Part shown: positions 27,949 to 37,746 of the stretch, in pieces
Numbering within the stretch: the stretch's first letter is position 1
Layout of the letters: each line of letters opens with the position of its first letter
Source of the DNA: Mycolicibacterium flavescens
Lineage (GTDB): Bacteria > Actinomycetota > Actinomycetes > Mycobacteriales > Mycobacteriaceae
Assembly: GCF_001722335.1 (NCBI RefSeq)
Contig: NZ_MIHA01000012.1
Span: forward strand, 62,001 to 126,000
Reading direction: 5' to 3'
DNA length: 64,000 bases
The notes under the pieces: generated by a model
The model's input: the letters and a program-made list of their open reading frames with translations, nothing else
Told to the model about the DNA's origin: nothing
Database searches by the model: none
Translations under genes and position numbers: made by a program

Positions 27949-28797
27949 ATGACCGCACCGAACAACGGAAGCTGGCGGCCCGACCCCGAGGGCCGCTACG
28001 AGTACCGCTGGTGGGACGGCACCCAGTGGACGGATCAGGTGTCACACCAGGGGCAGATGGGCCGCGCGCCGCTGACCCCGCCGAGCGGACCGGCGCCGCA
28101 ACCAGCTCAGCCGCAAGGTGACGGGTTCGCGGGCATCACCGGTGATCTGGTCGACGGCCGGTTCAGTGAGAAGGAAGCCAAGGCGATCGCCAACCAGAAC
28201 ACCAAGCTGTTACGGGTGCGCCTTGGCGAACCGTTCATGGCCCGGCAGGGTTCGATGGTGGCCTACCAGGGCAACGTCGACTTCGCGTTCGAGGGCGGCG
28301 GGGCGTCGAAGTTCCTCAAGAAGGCGCTCACCGGGGAGGGTCTTCCGTTGATGCGGTGCCAGGGGCAGGGCGACGTCTTCCTCGCCGACCGCGCCTACGA
28401 CGTCCACCTGTTGCAGCTGGCCAATTCCGGGCTGTCGATCAGCGGCAAGAACGTGCTCGCGTTCTCGTCGAGTTTGAACTGGAACATCGAGCGGGTGAAG
28501 GGCGGCAGCATCGCGACCGGCGGCCTGTTCAACACCACGCTGCGCGGCACCGGTTGGGTGGCGCTGACCACCGACGGGCCGCCGGTGGTGCTCAACGCCG
28601 CCGAGGCGCCGACGTTCGCCGACACCAACGCGGTGGTGGCCTGGTCGGCCAACCTGCAGACCCAGCTCAAGACCAGCTTCAAGGCCGGGGCGCTGATCGG
28701 GCGCGGCTCAGGTGAAGCCGTGCAGGTGTCGTTCCACGGGCCGGGCTTTGTGATCGTGCAACCGTCCGAGGGAATTCCGCCGGTCGCCACGCAGTGA
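27949..28797 (+). CDS. DUF2510-AIM24 family protein
   Basis: A 282-residue soluble protein. The N-terminal DUF2510 segment (SWRPDPEGRYEYRWWDGTQWTDQV, residues 8-31) is followed by a Pro/Gln linker and an AIM24/TerD-like beta-sandwich from about residue 60 to the end (RQGSMVAYQGNVDF, FLADRAYDVHLLQL, LRGTGWVALTT). Function unknown in bacteria. TACTTT 7 nt before the ATG suggests a leaderless message; the GGAGG in between is too close to act as a ribosome site. Confidence 0.85.
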   Translation: MTAPNNGSWRPDPEGRYEYRWWDGTQWTDQVSHQGQMGRAPLTPPSGPAPQPAQPQGDGFAGITGDLVDGRFSEKEAKAIANQNTKLLRVRLGEPFMARQGSMVAYQGNVDFAFEGGGASKFLKKALTGEGLPLMRCQGQGDVFLADRAYDVHLLQLANSGLSISGKNVLAFSSSLNWNIERVKGGSIATGGLFNTTLRGTGWVALTTDGPPVVLNAAEAPTFADTNAVVAWSANLQTQLKTSFKAGALIGRGSGEAVQVSFHGPGFVIVQPSEGIPPVATQ

Positions 28798-29229
28798 TCA
28801 CATCTCGAGCAGCACGGTCACCGGGCCGTCGTTGACGAGTTCGACCTGCATGTACGCGCCGAAGAGACCGGTCTGCACGTGCGCGCCGAGTCCGCGCAGC
28901 GCCTCGGCGAACGCGGTCACCAGCGGTTCGGCGACCGCACGCGGGGCGGCGGCATTCCACGCCGGCCGCCGACCTTTGGCCGTGTTGGCGTAGAGCGTGA
29001 ACTGGCTGACCACCAGAATCGGCGCCGAAACGTCCGACGCCGATTTCTCGTCGTCGAGAATCCTTAGTTGCCAGAGCTTTTCGGCCATCCGCTGCGCCTT
29101 GGCCGGGTCGTCGTCGTGGGTGACGCCGACGAGCGCGAGCAGCCCCTGGCCGTCGGGGTGGATGGCGCCGACGACCTCGCCGTCCACCGTCACGGCCGCC
29201 GACGTCACCCGCTGGGCGAGAACACGCAT
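28798..29229 (-). CDS. dtd: D-aminoacyl-tRNA deacylase
   Basis: A 143-residue DTD protein that hydrolyses D-amino acids (and glycine) mischarged on tRNA. The two active-site motifs are present: SQFTLYA near residue 78 and the cross-subunit NDGPVT near 132 (family consensus NxGPxT). ATG at 29229 ([15 protein letters not shown]) is the normal family start; an upstream ATG at 29247 is less likely. The gene abuts the AIM24 stop exactly, tail to tail, with no space between. Confidence 0.93.
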   Translation of the reverse strand: MRVLAQRVTSAAVTVDGEVVGAIHPDGQGLLALVGVTHDDDPAKAQRMAEKLWQLRILDDEKSASDVSAPILVVSQFTLYANTAKGRRPAWNAAAPRAVAEPLVTAFAEALRGLGAHVQTGLFGAYMQVELVNDGPVTVLLEM

Positions 29230-29282
29230 GCCCACAGATGCTGCCATGCGGGCGGAAACGTAGACCCGTGACCCGACCCGGG

Positions 29283-29312
29283 TTGAATACCCCTAGGGGG
29301 TATCTGTAGGCT
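29283..29312 (+). promoter_or_regulatory. Copper-operon promoter with CsoR box
   Basis: -35 TTGAAT (29283-29288), -10 TAGGCT (29307-29312), 18-bp spacer. The perfect palindrome ATACCCCTAGGGGGTAT (29287-29303) fills the spacer and matches the CsoR/RcnR-type operator with TACCCC/GGGGTA half sites. Copper binding to CsoR would release it. The -10 is 7 nt from the copZ ATG, so the transcript is leaderless. Confidence 0.85.
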
Positions 29313-29319
29313 GGGCTTC

Positions 29320-29526
29320 ATGACCACCACCACCGTCACTGTCACCGGCATGACCTGCGACCACTGCGCCGCCTCGGTTCGCGAGGAGATCGGCGAGATC
29401 AGCGGCGTGACCGCCGTCGACGTGGACGTCGCGTCCGGCAAGGTGACCATTGACAGCGAAGCGCCGGTCCAAACCGACGCGATCGCGACCGCCGTGGAAG
29501 AAGCGGGCTACCGCTTGGCCGGCTGA
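29320..29526 (+). CDS. copZ: Copper chaperone, CopZ-like HMA protein
   Basis: A 68-residue heavy-metal-associated domain. The metal site MTCDHC has Cys13 and Cys16; the rest is the usual beta-alpha-beta-beta-alpha-beta fold (VSGKVTIDSEA, EEAGYRLAG). It binds Cu(I) and delivers it to the P-type ATPase two genes downstream. It opens the operon behind the CsoR box. Its stop overlaps the next start by one base (TGATG). Confidence 0.9.
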   Translation: MTTTTVTVTGMTCDHCAASVREEIGEISGVTAVDVDVASGKVTIDSEAPVQTDAIATAVEEAGYRLAG

Positions 29527-30428
29527 TGAGCACCACCGCCCGGATCACCTCGTTCGTCGCCGCGCTCGCGGTGGTGTTCGCGGTGTCGGTCTGGGTGGGC
29601 CGGTCGTACGGGCCCGCCCCCGTCGCTGCCGGGCACTCCCACCCACCGAGCGCGTCGGCCGCCGCGTCACCCGGCGGACTGCAGGTGACCCAGAGCGGTT
29701 ACACGCTCGACCTGATGCAACCGCTGCAGAGCGCGCGCGGCAACGCACCGTTTCAGTTCCGCATCCTCGGGCCCGACGGCGCACCGGTGGAACACTTCAC
29801 CGAGACACACGAGAAACTGATGCACTTCATCGTGGTCCGCAACGATCTGGCGGTGTTCGAGCACCTGCATCCACACCTCGACGAGGACGGCGTCTGGCGG
29901 GTTCCGATCGACTTCCGGCGCGCGGGCGACTACCGCGTATACGCCGACTTCGTACCCGCCGGCGGGCCCGCGCTGACGCTGGGCGCCAACGTCCATGTGG
30001 CAGGTGACTACCGACCGCGCCCACTGCCCGCGCCCGCCGAGACCTCGGTCGTCGACGACTACACGGTCACTCTGAGCGGGGTGGCACCGGCCGGCGCCGA
30101 GACGACGTTGACCCTGTCGGTGCAACGCGGCCGCACCCCGGTCGACGATCTGCAGCCGTACCTGGGCGCCTACGGCCATCTGGTCGCCGTGCGCGCCGCG
30201 GACCTCGGATATCTGCATGTACATCCGGTGGGTGCCCGCAGCGGCCCGACGATCGAGTTCCGCACCGCCTTCCCCAGCGCCGGCGACTACCGGCTGTTCC
30301 TGGACTTCGCGCATCGCGACACGGTCCGCACGGCGGCGTTCACGGTGTCGGTTCCGGCGGGGCCGACGCAGAGTCCCGACCATCCAGACGGACATCGAGA
30401 CGGATCCGGAGACGGTCATGGCCACTGA
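29526..30428 (+). CDS. Exported His-rich protein of the copper operon
   Basis: A 300-residue exported protein with an N-terminal hydrophobic segment at residues 7-25 ([19 protein letters not shown]). The extracytoplasmic part has two similar beta domains, each with a His cluster: [14 protein letters not shown]...FEHLHPHL near 98-118, and [19 protein letters not shown] near 219-237. The tail is [16 protein letters not shown]. The placement between copZ and copA and the His motifs suggest an external copper-binding or scavenging role; no activity is known to me for the family. Confidence 0.75.
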   Translation: MSTTARITSFVAALAVVFAVSVWVGRSYGPAPVAAGHSHPPSASAAASPGGLQVTQSGYTLDLMQPLQSARGNAPFQFRILGPDGAPVEHFTETHEKLMHFIVVRNDLAVFEHLHPHLDEDGVWRVPIDFRRAGDYRVYADFVPAGGPALTLGANVHVAGDYRPRPLPAPAETSVVDDYTVTLSGVAPAGAETTLTLSVQRGRTPVDDLQPYLGAYGHLVAVRAADLGYLHVHPVGARSGPTIEFRTAFPSAGDYRLFLDFAHRDTVRTAAFTVSVPAGPTQSPDHPDGHRDGSGDGHGH

Positions 30429-32640
30429 CACCATCGAGCTCTCGATCGACGGCATGACATGCGCGTCGTGCGCGAACCGGATCGAGCGCAAGCTCAACAA
30501 GCTCGACGGTGTGACGGCGACGGTCAACTACGCGACCGAGAAGGCCCGCGTCGAGTACGGCGACGGCGTCACACCGGAGGCGCTGGTCGCCACGGTCCAC
30601 GACGCCGGGTATCAGGCGCACCTGCCTGCCAGCGAGCCGGTCGAGGACTCGAGCGCATTCGAGGATCCGACCGCCGCTCTGCGGCAACGCCTTCTGGTGT
30701 CCCTGTGTCTGACCGTCCCGGTGATCGCGATGGCGATGATCCCGGCGCTGCAGTTCACCAACTGGCAGTGGTTGTCGCTGACGCTGACGGCACCGGTCGT
30801 GGTGTGGGGCGCGTGGCCCTTCCACCGCGCCGCGTGGGCGAACCTGCGCCACGGCAGCACCACCATGGACACGCTGATCTCGATGGGCACGCTCGCCGCG
30901 TTGGGCTGGTCGGTGTACGCGCTGTTCTGGGGCACCGCGGGCACGCCCGGCATGACGCACGGGTTCGAGCTGACGCTGACGCGCACCGACGGATCCGGCA
31001 GCGTCTACTTCGAGGTGGCCGCCGGGGTGACGACGTTCATCCTGGCCGGACGCTACTTCGAGGTGCGGTCCAAGCGGCGCGCCGGCGCCGCGCTGCGCGC
31101 GCTGCTCGAACTCGGCGCACGAGACGTCGTGGTGCGCAAAGACGGCGCCGAACAACGTGTTCCGATCGAAGCGCTCGCCGTCGGCGACGAATTCGTGGTG
31201 CGGCCCGGCGAGAAGATCGCCACCGACGGCGTCGTCGTCGAGGGCCGCTCGGCGGTCGACGCGTCGATGCTGACCGGTGAGCCGGTGCCCGTCGACGTGG
31301 AGCCGGGCGACACGGTGGTCGGGGCCACGGTCAATGTCGACGGACGGCTGGTGGTGCGCGCCAACCGGATCGGCAGCGACACCCAGATCGCGCAGATGGC
31401 GCGGCTAGTCGAAGAGGCCCAGAGCGGGAAGGCCCCCGCGCAGCGGCTCGCCGACCGGATCTCGGGGGTCTTCGTGCCGATCGTCATCGCGCTGGCGGTG
31501 GCCACCCTCGGATTCTGGCTCGGCACAGGCGGTTCCGTGGCGTTCGCGTTCACCGCGGCGGTGGCGGTGCTGATCATCGCGTGCCCGTGCGCGCTGGGGT
31601 TGGCGACGCCGACCGCGCTGATGGTGGGCACCGGGCGGGGCGCGCAACTGGGCATCCTGATCAAGGGCCCGGAAGTGCTGGAGTCGACGCGGCGCACCGA
31701 CACGATCGTGCTCGACAAGACCGGCACCATCACCACCGGCGCCATGACGCTGGTCGACGTCGTGACCGCCGACGGCATCGACGACGCCGACGTCCTGCGC
31801 TTCGCAGGCGCGGTCGAGTCCGGATCGGAGCATCCGATCGCGCGGGCGATCGTCGCGGGTGCCCGGGACCAGGTCGGTGAACTGCCCGCCGTCGGGGAAT
31901 TCGAGAACGAACGCGGCCTCGGGGTTCGCGGTGTCGTCGACGGCCGCGAGATCGTCGTCGGGCGGCGGCGGATGCTGACCACCTACGAACTTCCCGACCA
32001 GCTGAAAACCGCGCTGCAGAAGGCGGAGTCGCAGGGCCGCACCGCCGTCACGGTCGGCTGGGACGGCGCGGTCCGTGGGGTGCTGGTCGTGTCGGACACC
32101 GTCAAACCGACCTCCGCGCAGGCCATTTCCCGGCTGCGCGCGCTCGGGCTGAAACCGGTGATGGTGACCGGCGACAACGAGGCGGCCGCACGCACGATCG
32201 CGCGGCAGGTCGGCATCGACGAGGTGGTGGCCGAGGTGCTACCGCAGGACAAGGTCGACGCGGTCAAGCGGTTACAGGCCGACGGCAAGGTGGTGGCGAT
32301 GGTCGGCGACGGCGTCAACGACGCTGCCGCGCTGGCGCAGGCCGACCTCGGGTTGGCGATGGGCAGCGGCACCGACGTCGCGATCGAGGCCAGCGACGTC
32401 ACGCTGGTGCGCGACGATCTCAACGCGGTGCCCGATGCGATCCGCTTGTCGCGCAGGACGCTGGCGACGATCAAGGGCAACCTGTTCTGGGCGTTCGCCT
32501 ACAACGTCGCCGCGCTGCCGCTGGCGGCCGCCGGGCTGCTCAACCCGATGATCGCCGGCGCGGCAATGGCGTTCAGCTCGGTTTTCGTGGTGAGCAACAG
32601 CCTGCGGTTGCGCCGCTTCGCGGCTACAGCGTCACGTTGA
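30418..32640 (+). CDS. copA: Copper-exporting P1B-type ATPase
   Basis: A 740-residue P-type ATPase. One N-terminal HMA domain (MTCASC, Cys15/Cys18), a membrane metal site CPC at Cys389/Cys391, phosphorylated Asp433 in DKTGT, SEHP typical of P1B enzymes, and the hinge [16 protein letters not shown]. It pumps Cu(I) out of the cytosol. The gene overlaps the His-rich gene by 11 nt. It corresponds functionally to CtpV of M. tuberculosis, but no csoR gene is adjacent here. Its 3' end overlaps the convergent secreted-protein gene by 17 nt. Confidence 0.93.
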   Translation: MATDTIELSIDGMTCASCANRIERKLNKLDGVTATVNYATEKARVEYGDGVTPEALVATVHDAGYQAHLPASEPVEDSSAFEDPTAALRQRLLVSLCLTVPVIAMAMIPALQFTNWQWLSLTLTAPVVVWGAWPFHRAAWANLRHGSTTMDTLISMGTLAALGWSVYALFWGTAGTPGMTHGFELTLTRTDGSGSVYFEVAAGVTTFILAGRYFEVRSKRRAGAALRALLELGARDVVVRKDGAEQRVPIEALAVGDEFVVRPGEKIATDGVVVEGRSAVDASMLTGEPVPVDVEPGDTVVGATVNVDGRLVVRANRIGSDTQIAQMARLVEEAQSGKAPAQRLADRISGVFVPIVIALAVATLGFWLGTGGSVAFAFTAAVAVLIIACPCALGLATPTALMVGTGRGAQLGILIKGPEVLESTRRTDTIVLDKTGTITTGAMTLVDVVTADGIDDADVLRFAGAVESGSEHPIARAIVAGARDQVGELPAVGEFENERGLGVRGVVDGREIVVGRRRMLTTYELPDQLKTALQKAESQGRTAVTVGWDGAVRGVLVVSDTVKPTSAQAISRLRALGLKPVMVTGDNEAAARTIARQVGIDEVVAEVLPQDKVDAVKRLQADGKVVAMVGDGVNDAAALAQADLGLAMGSGTDVAIEASDVTLVRDDLNAVPDAIRLSRRTLATIKGNLFWAFAYNVAALPLAAAGLLNPMIAGAAMAFSSVFVVSNSLRLRRFAATASR

Positions 32641-33034
32641 CCGGGCCGAGCATCTGGCAGTTCGGTTCGAGCGCGTCCTCGAAGACCTTGCCGCAGCCGC
32701 GTCCGCCGGCGATGTAGGTCGCACCCGGCTGATAGGGCTCGAAGTACACCTGCGCGGCGCCGGGTCCGCGCGCCTGGGTGCACTGGCCCTGCGAACCGGG
32801 CCCGGCCAGATGCACGCAGGCCACACTCATCGCCGGCCGGAACGGACCCGTGCACCCGACGAACGACACCGTCGCGGTGACCCGGGCGGTCCCGTCGGTG
32901 TGCACCACCTGCGGCGGTGACAACGAGTAGGTGCACGCCGGCGGCAGCGGCTGCGCGTGTGCGGACCCGATTCCGGCCAGCGCCGACCCCGCGACAAGCA
33001 GCCCGACGAGCACACCATGGACGATCCGGCTCAT
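32624..33034 (-). CDS. Secreted hypothetical protein
   Basis: A 136-residue protein with a clear signal peptide ([21 protein letters not shown]..., cleavage after SAHA at about residue 27). The mature part has six cysteines (ACTYSL, VGCTGP, VACVHL, QGQCTQ, GRGCGK, PNCQML), which suggests disulfides, and [10 protein letters not shown] suggests a beta fold. No named family recognised. Its end overlaps copA by 17 nt, tail to tail. Confidence 0.68.
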   Translation of the reverse strand: MSRIVHGVLVGLLVAGSALAGIGSAHAQPLPPACTYSLSPPQVVHTDGTARVTATVSFVGCTGPFRPAMSVACVHLAGPGSQGQCTQARGPGAAQVYFEPYQPGATYIAGGRGCGKVFEDALEPNCQMLGPVNVTL

Positions 33035-33048
33035 GGGTGGATGTTAGA

Positions 33049-34167
33049 TCAGGGCTCCGCGCGGCGGACGCGGAACAGTTTGACGTCGGACTTGATGTTC
33101 TTGAGGCGGCGCGCGCCGGCGAAGGAGAACGTGAACCGGTCGTCGTCGATCGCGTCGCGGGTGGACTCCGACACCAGCACCGAGCCGGGCCGGGCGGCTC
33201 CGGTGACACGGCTGGCCAGGTTGACCGACCCGCCGAACCAGTCCCCTGTTCGGCTGACCGCCATCCCGGTCGCCATCCCGACCCGCAGACGGGGGAAGTC
33301 GTCGTCGTCGTTGGTCTGCTCGACCAGTGTCAGCACGGCTTCCAGCAGCGGCACCGGCTCGGGGCTGACCAGCATCACCTCGTCGCCGATGGTTTTGACG
33401 AACCGGACCGGCGCCACCGCCACCTCGTGTGCGAGGTCGGACAACCGCTGCGCCAGCCGCTCCAGATCCTCGGGCGGCACCGCCTCACCCAACCGGGTGA
33501 AGCCGACCAGGTCGGCGAACGCGATGGTGACGAGCCGCGCGCCGGGCAACCGCTGCCCGTCGGCGCGTTCGGATGCAGTGATCGCCTCGGTCTCCATCAG
33601 GTGCCGCAGCTGCAGGCGCAGCATCTCCTGGATCATCGGCCCGAGCAGCGGCGCCGCCGTGTCCACCAGCGCTGCGGCGTTCTGGGCGATGACGAGTTCG
33701 GACGCGCCGGGTTCGATCACCGAGGCCAGCCCGACGTAGCGCATCACCTCGGCGGCCTTCGACAACCCGTCGGTGAGGACCCGGGTGACCTGCACGAGTT
33801 GCTCCGGGTCGATTCCGAGCTCGAGGAACTCTTTGGTGAACCTCGCGACCTCGGCGTCGGCTCGTAGGTAGACCGCGGCGTCGGGATCCTCCACCGCCGG
33901 CAGCCCCATCGCCCGCTGGACGCGTTGCAGCAGCTCAAGATCCAACCCCAACTTCTCGCTGGTCTCGCGGGCCGACACGTAGACGCCGTCATCGCCGAGG
34001 GCCTGTCGCGCGCCGAGCAGCATCGGCAGGAAGGCATGGCGGATCTCCTCGACCGTGATGCCCTTTCCGAGCAGCCACGGGATCAGTTCCGCGCGTTCGG
34101 CGCGCGCCTTCGCGTCGAGGCCGTCGAGCAGCCCGGAGGTCTCGATGTCGAAGGGGTCGTCCGGCAC
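33049..34167 (-). CDS. Class III adenylate cyclase, Rv1264-like
   Basis: A 372-residue protein: N-terminal all-helical regulatory domain (about 1-190, with [25 protein letters not shown]) and a C-terminal class III cyclase domain. Metal-binding Asp residues are in [16 protein letters not shown] and [11 protein letters not shown]; the transition-state Asn/Arg are in NLASRVTG. Rv1264, which this closely resembles, is a cytosolic cyclase inhibited at neutral pH by its N-terminal domain. GTG at 34167 is chosen because TACGTT lies 6 nt upstream and it aligns with the short Rv1264 N-terminus; ATG at 34200 is the alternative and would clash with the divergent gene. Confidence 0.85.
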   Translation of the reverse strand: MPDDPFDIETSGLLDGLDAKARAERAELIPWLLGKGITVEEIRHAFLPMLLGARQALGDDGVYVSARETSEKLGLDLELLQRVQRAMGLPAVEDPDAAVYLRADAEVARFTKEFLELGIDPEQLVQVTRVLTDGLSKAAEVMRYVGLASVIEPGASELVIAQNAAALVDTAAPLLGPMIQEMLRLQLRHLMETEAITASERADGQRLPGARLVTIAFADLVGFTRLGEAVPPEDLERLAQRLSDLAHEVAVAPVRFVKTIGDEVMLVSPEPVPLLEAVLTLVEQTNDDDDFPRLRVGMATGMAVSRTGDWFGGSVNLASRVTGAARPGSVLVSESTRDAIDDDRFTFSFAGARRLKNIKSDVKLFRVRRAEP

Positions 34168-34201
34168 GGGCCCAACGTATACCGCGTGGGATAGTCCCAT
34201 C

Positions 34202-34690
34202 ATGGGTTCGCCGCTGCTGTACAGCTTGCCGCCCATCGTGGGCGCCGGGCCGCACACGTTGATCCTCGGCAACATGCCCAGCGTGATGTCGCTGACCGCG
34301 CAGCGGTACTACGACAACCCGCGCAACGCGTTCTGGCGGATCATGGGCGAGGTGTTCGGGTTCGACGTCGATGCCCCCTACCCCGCGCGGTGCGCCGAAT
34401 TGACCCGGCACGGAATCGCGGTGTGGGACGTGTTGTGGTCGTGTCGGCGGGTCGGCAGCCTGGATTCGGCAGTGGAGCCGAACAGCATGGCGCCCAACGA
34501 CTTCGACGGCTTCTTCGCCCGGCATCCGGGCGTTGCGACGGTGTTGTTCAACGGTGCGGCCGCCGAGAAGAACTTCCTGCGCCTCGTCACCGGGCCCGAG
34601 TTGCGCTATCGGCGGCTGCCGTCGACCAGCCCCGCGCAGACGATGCCGTACCGCGACAAGCTCGCCGCCTGGCGCGAAGCGCTCGGCTAG
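34202..34690 (+). CDS. Hypoxanthine-DNA glycosylase (UDG superfamily, family 6)
   Basis: A 162-residue DNA-deoxyinosine glycosylase-like protein. Motif 1 region [14 protein letters not shown] near 22-35, [17 protein letters not shown] near 39-55, [13 protein letters not shown] near 76-88, and the closing [14 protein letters not shown] near 140. Members remove deaminated adenine from DNA. ATG at 34202 is typical for the family. It is divergent from the cyclase and shares its stop (CTAG) with the convergent AraC gene. Confidence 0.82.
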   Translation: MGSPLLYSLPPIVGAGPHTLILGNMPSVMSLTAQRYYDNPRNAFWRIMGEVFGFDVDAPYPARCAELTRHGIAVWDVLWSCRRVGSLDSAVEPNSMAPNDFDGFFARHPGVATVLFNGAAAEKNFLRLVTGPELRYRRLPSTSPAQTMPYRDKLAAWREALG

Positions 34691-35541
34691 GGGTGATGCA
34701 GCGGGGACACCGGCGGGCGATGCCGGGCCGCGTACTCGCCGGGCGTCTCCCCCAGCATCGAACGGAAGTCGTTGATGAAGTGCGCCTGGTCGTACCAGCC
34801 GAGCCGGACGGCCAGGTCGGCGAAGTCGACGTCGGGCATGGTCTCGATGTCCAGCGCGGCCTGCTGCAGGCGGTACCGGCACAGCACCCACTTCACCGGG
34901 ACCCCGATGTAGCGGCGAAAGATCCGCTGCGTGGTGCGCAGACCCCACGGCGACACTTGCATCACCTGCTCGACGCGGTGTAACCGGTCGTCGTCACGAA
35001 TCCGGTCGACGAGTGCGGTCAGCGCGGTGTACGTCGGATCTGGGGGCCCCTGGTGGGCGGCCACCAGAGCGTCCAGAGCCGCTGCGGCCGGCTCGATGTC
35101 GTCGTCGAATTCGACAGCGGCGCCCAGCATTGCCGGATCGGCCGGACGAACCTGGCCGGTCAGCGACGACGCGTCGCATCCGAAGCGTGCGGTGAATCCG
35201 CCGGGCCGGAACCGGGCGCCGACCACAGCGCCGACCCCGTCGATCGTCGTGCGGAAGACCCGCTCGACGACGCCGTGCACCAGCGTGTTCGGCAGCGGCA
35301 GACCATGACGTGAGCCGCCGTCGCCCCATTCGCGGGTGAGATGGACCGACGGGAACGTGATCACCGTGCTGTCGAACGGCGCGCTGCCGCGAAGATCCCA
35401 CCGCACCGACCAGTAGTTGTCGACGTAGCGCGCCGACGCCCCCGACGGGTTCCACCGCTTCAGGTCGAAGACCGATGCGCTCGCGGCGCGCCCGACGACT
35501 CCGCGGGTCGGGCCGGCCGGTGCCGAGATGTCATCTGGCAT
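34687..35541 (-). CDS. AraC family regulator
   Basis: A 284-residue regulator: an N-terminal ligand domain of the DUF6597 type (NYWSVRWDLRG, FPSVHLTREWG, GARFRPGGFTARFG) and a C-terminal AraC double helix-turn-helix (about 185-275) with SPWGLRTTQRIFRRYIGVPVKWVL and LAVRLGWYDQAHFINDFRSMLGETPGEY, the AraC signature. The target is not evident; the upstream 650-bp intergenic region leads to the Asn-rich gene on the other strand. Confidence 0.88.
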   Translation of the reverse strand: MPDDISAPAGPTRGVVGRAASASVFDLKRWNPSGASARYVDNYWSVRWDLRGSAPFDSTVITFPSVHLTREWGDGGSRHGLPLPNTLVHGVVERVFRTTIDGVGAVVGARFRPGGFTARFGCDASSLTGQVRPADPAMLGAAVEFDDDIEPAAAALDALVAAHQGPPDPTYTALTALVDRIRDDDRLHRVEQVMQVSPWGLRTTQRIFRRYIGVPVKWVLCRYRLQQAALDIETMPDVDFADLAVRLGWYDQAHFINDFRSMLGETPGEYAARHRPPVSPLHHP

Positions 35542-36194
35542 GACGAAAGACTACGAATGCGGCCATTCTTCGACCATTTCGGCCGGCGTGTTCCCACCGC
35601 GCCGCGGCGTGTCCACGATGCTGCGCGCAGGCACGGGCCGTCGACCCACCTCGCGAGCGTCGAATTGGCGTCGTAGGCGCTCGAATACCGCGTTGCGAGT
35701 TACCGCGAGAAAAGGCGGCGGCACGGTGCGCCTCGGCCGACGCTGCGGCGGATCCGAGGGGCGAACGACAAGCCGCGCGGCATAACGCCACGTCCGCGGG
35801 TGTGTGCGAGGGAGCCCGACACCGGCGGTGTGCGCGGCTACCGATACCTGCACGATCGAACGATTTCAGTTAATAGCCAGCACGATAATTTTGATCTTAT
35901 CGGCAAAAAACTTGCGTCGCCGTAATATTTGCGCCCTTCGCAGACGTCAATTCATTACCCATCCGACTGACCTCAGGGCATACCGAGGAGTATCGATATC
36001 TTTCCACTTCACGGCACCTAATTCGTCGGCATCGGACTGCACGCCGCCCATCAATCCCCGCCCCCGATCCTTTGCCATAAATGCCTGTCTACAACAAATA
36101 CAGATGCACTGTGATGCTTGACACAGCTGCTAGCAAAGTTCTACTGTCCTGCCCAAGTGGTACGGCCGGTCTGCGACCTGGAGGGGAGACGTCG
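35542..36194. other. 650-bp intergenic region, AT-rich in its second half
   Basis: Between the divergent AraC and Asn-rich protein genes. The first 300 bp is GC-rich and contains only unconvincing open frames (for example 35551-35853 on the minus strand: Arg/Pro-rich, no recognisable fold). From about 35860 to 36160 the composition falls to roughly half A+T, with runs such as TAATTTTGATC and GGCAAAAAACTT. This holds the promoter at 36118-36147 and could hold upstream regulatory sites or a small RNA; none can be proven from sequence. Confidence 0.6.
36118..36147 (+). promoter_or_regulatory. Strong sigma-A-type promoter of the Asn-rich protein gene
   Basis: Perfect -35 TTGACA (36118-36123) and -10 TACTGT (36142-36147) with an 18-bp spacer. 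Predicted start near 36154, leaving a leader of about 40 nt that carries the ribosome site GGAGGGGA at 36180-36187, eight bases before the ATG. This is the closest to consensus of any promoter in the window. Confidence 0.7.
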
Positions 36195-37601
36195 ATGAAC
36201 CCGGATCTCGGTGACGCTGGCCGGCGCCGGCGTAAACGATCGGGAACCCACCGCAAGGGCCGCAGAGCCCGCTCGTGGTTCACGCGATCGGTGGCGGTGG
36301 GCGGCGCGGCGATGTGCATCGGCGCCGCCTACGACCTGAGCACCCCGACGGCCGATGCGCTGTCGATCCTGCTTCCCGGCCGCACGGTCGACGGCGTGGC
36401 CAACACGACCCGGATCAACATCTTCGAAGGCAACATCTTCAACCCGCAGTTCGGTCTCGAGGGCGGGAACACGAGCAACAACAGAACCATCGGCAACGTC
36501 GTGATGAACATGGGCAACAACATCATCAACCAGTTGCTGTCCGCCCAGATCAACCTCGCCGGAACGACCGGCAACGGCAACACGACCCAGATCAACATCT
36601 TCTCGTACAACATCTTCAACCCGCAGTTCAGCCTGTTCGGCGGCGCGAACATCAGCAACAACACCACGGTGTCCAACGTCGCGATCAACAACGGGAACAA
36701 CAGCAGCACCTCGGTGAGCACCGACTCCGGGATGCTGCCGTGGTTCGGCGGAATGGTGGGCAACGGCAACACCGTTCAGTTCTCGTTCGGGTCGGGCAAC
36801 ATCTTCAACCCGCAGTTCAGCATCTTCGGCGGCAACATCAGCAACAACACCGCGGTGACGAACGTGGCGATGAACAACGGCAACTTCAGCCAGACGACCG
36901 TCGGCCTGGGCGGCTGGTTCGGGACGTTCCTGTTCGGCGGCGGCAACGGCAACACGCTGCAGTTCGGGTTCTTCGTCTCCAACATCTGGAACCCGCAGTT
37001 CAGCTTCGGCGGCGGGAACATCAGCTACAACACCGCGGCGTCGAACACCGCCAGCGGAAACGGCAACAACAGCTCGACCGACGTGTCGGGCAACGGCAAC
37101 ACCGTCGTCGGCGGCACCAGCGGAAACGGTAACTCCAACCAGGGGGCGGTCGGCTCGGGCAACATCTCCAACGATCAGGTCAACATCGGCCCCGGCTCCA
37201 CGAACACCACCACCACCAACCCGCCGGACCCGATCGAAGAACTCCTGAATTCCCAGATCACCGCCGCCAGAACGCAACTCGACCAGGGCGCCGCCGACTC
37301 CAACACAAACCTGCGCCACGACACGGGCGCCGGAGACGAGGATCCCGGCGACACCACCACCGCGCTCAACGGCGTGTCCACATCGCGCATGAACACCGAC
37401 GACGGCTCCGCCACAAGCGTTCAGACATCGAGCACGCCAACAGGTTCCGGTACACCGGGCGGCGGCCCGGCACCGGCGGACGGAGACGACCCGACCAGCC
37501 CGGGCCAACCCGGTGGCGGGCAGAGTCCCGGGACGGGCGAGGGCACCGACAACGACGGTGGCGGCAACGGCGCTGGCGGCAACGACGGTTCCGCCAACTG
37601 A
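36195..37601 (+). CDS. Exported Asn/Gly-rich repeat protein
   Basis: A 468-residue protein. The basic N-terminus (RRRKRSGTHRKGRRARSW) leads to a hydrophobic segment at about 32-48 and an ADA-like cleavage site near 54. Residues about 68-310 hold four repeats of about 60 residues built on NIFNPQFSxFGGNISNNT (near 81, 140, 203 and 264) with NTTQINIF or NTVQFSF before and NVAxNNGNxSxT after; a degenerate fifth follows. The rest is a disordered Thr/Gly/Asp/Pro tail. The regular alternation of polar and aliphatic residues with Asn ladders suggests a beta-solenoid or amyloid-like surface fibre. No family recognised. It is not a PE or PPE protein. Confidence 0.75.
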   Translation: MNPDLGDAGRRRRKRSGTHRKGRRARSWFTRSVAVGGAAMCIGAAYDLSTPTADALSILLPGRTVDGVANTTRINIFEGNIFNPQFGLEGGNTSNNRTIGNVVMNMGNNIINQLLSAQINLAGTTGNGNTTQINIFSYNIFNPQFSLFGGANISNNTTVSNVAINNGNNSSTSVSTDSGMLPWFGGMVGNGNTVQFSFGSGNIFNPQFSIFGGNISNNTAVTNVAMNNGNFSQTTVGLGGWFGTFLFGGGNGNTLQFGFFVSNIWNPQFSFGGGNISYNTAASNTASGNGNNSSTDVSGNGNTVVGGTSGNGNSNQGAVGSGNISNDQVNIGPGSTNTTTTNPPDPIEELLNSQITAARTQLDQGAADSNTNLRHDTGAGDEDPGDTTTALNGVSTSRMNTDDGSATSVQTSSTPTGSGTPGGGPAPADGDDPTSPGQPGGGQSPGTGEGTDNDGGGNGAGGNDGSAN

Positions 37602-37746
37602 AGTCATGGAACGGGGGCCGTGGGAGGTGGCAATGAAGTGACAGCGGACAGCAGTGTTGCGCGATGTCGCACTGCCGCCAACTCAACGAATCAGCCGACA
37701 GCGAATCAACTAGGAAGAACATCAATTGCGAGGGAGCTCAACGGAA

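Noticed and set aside
35551..35853. Possible 100-residue gene in the AraC/Asn-rich intergenic region
   Set aside because: Arg/Pro-rich composition, no ribosome site, no recognisable fold, and overlapping frames of similar length on both strands.
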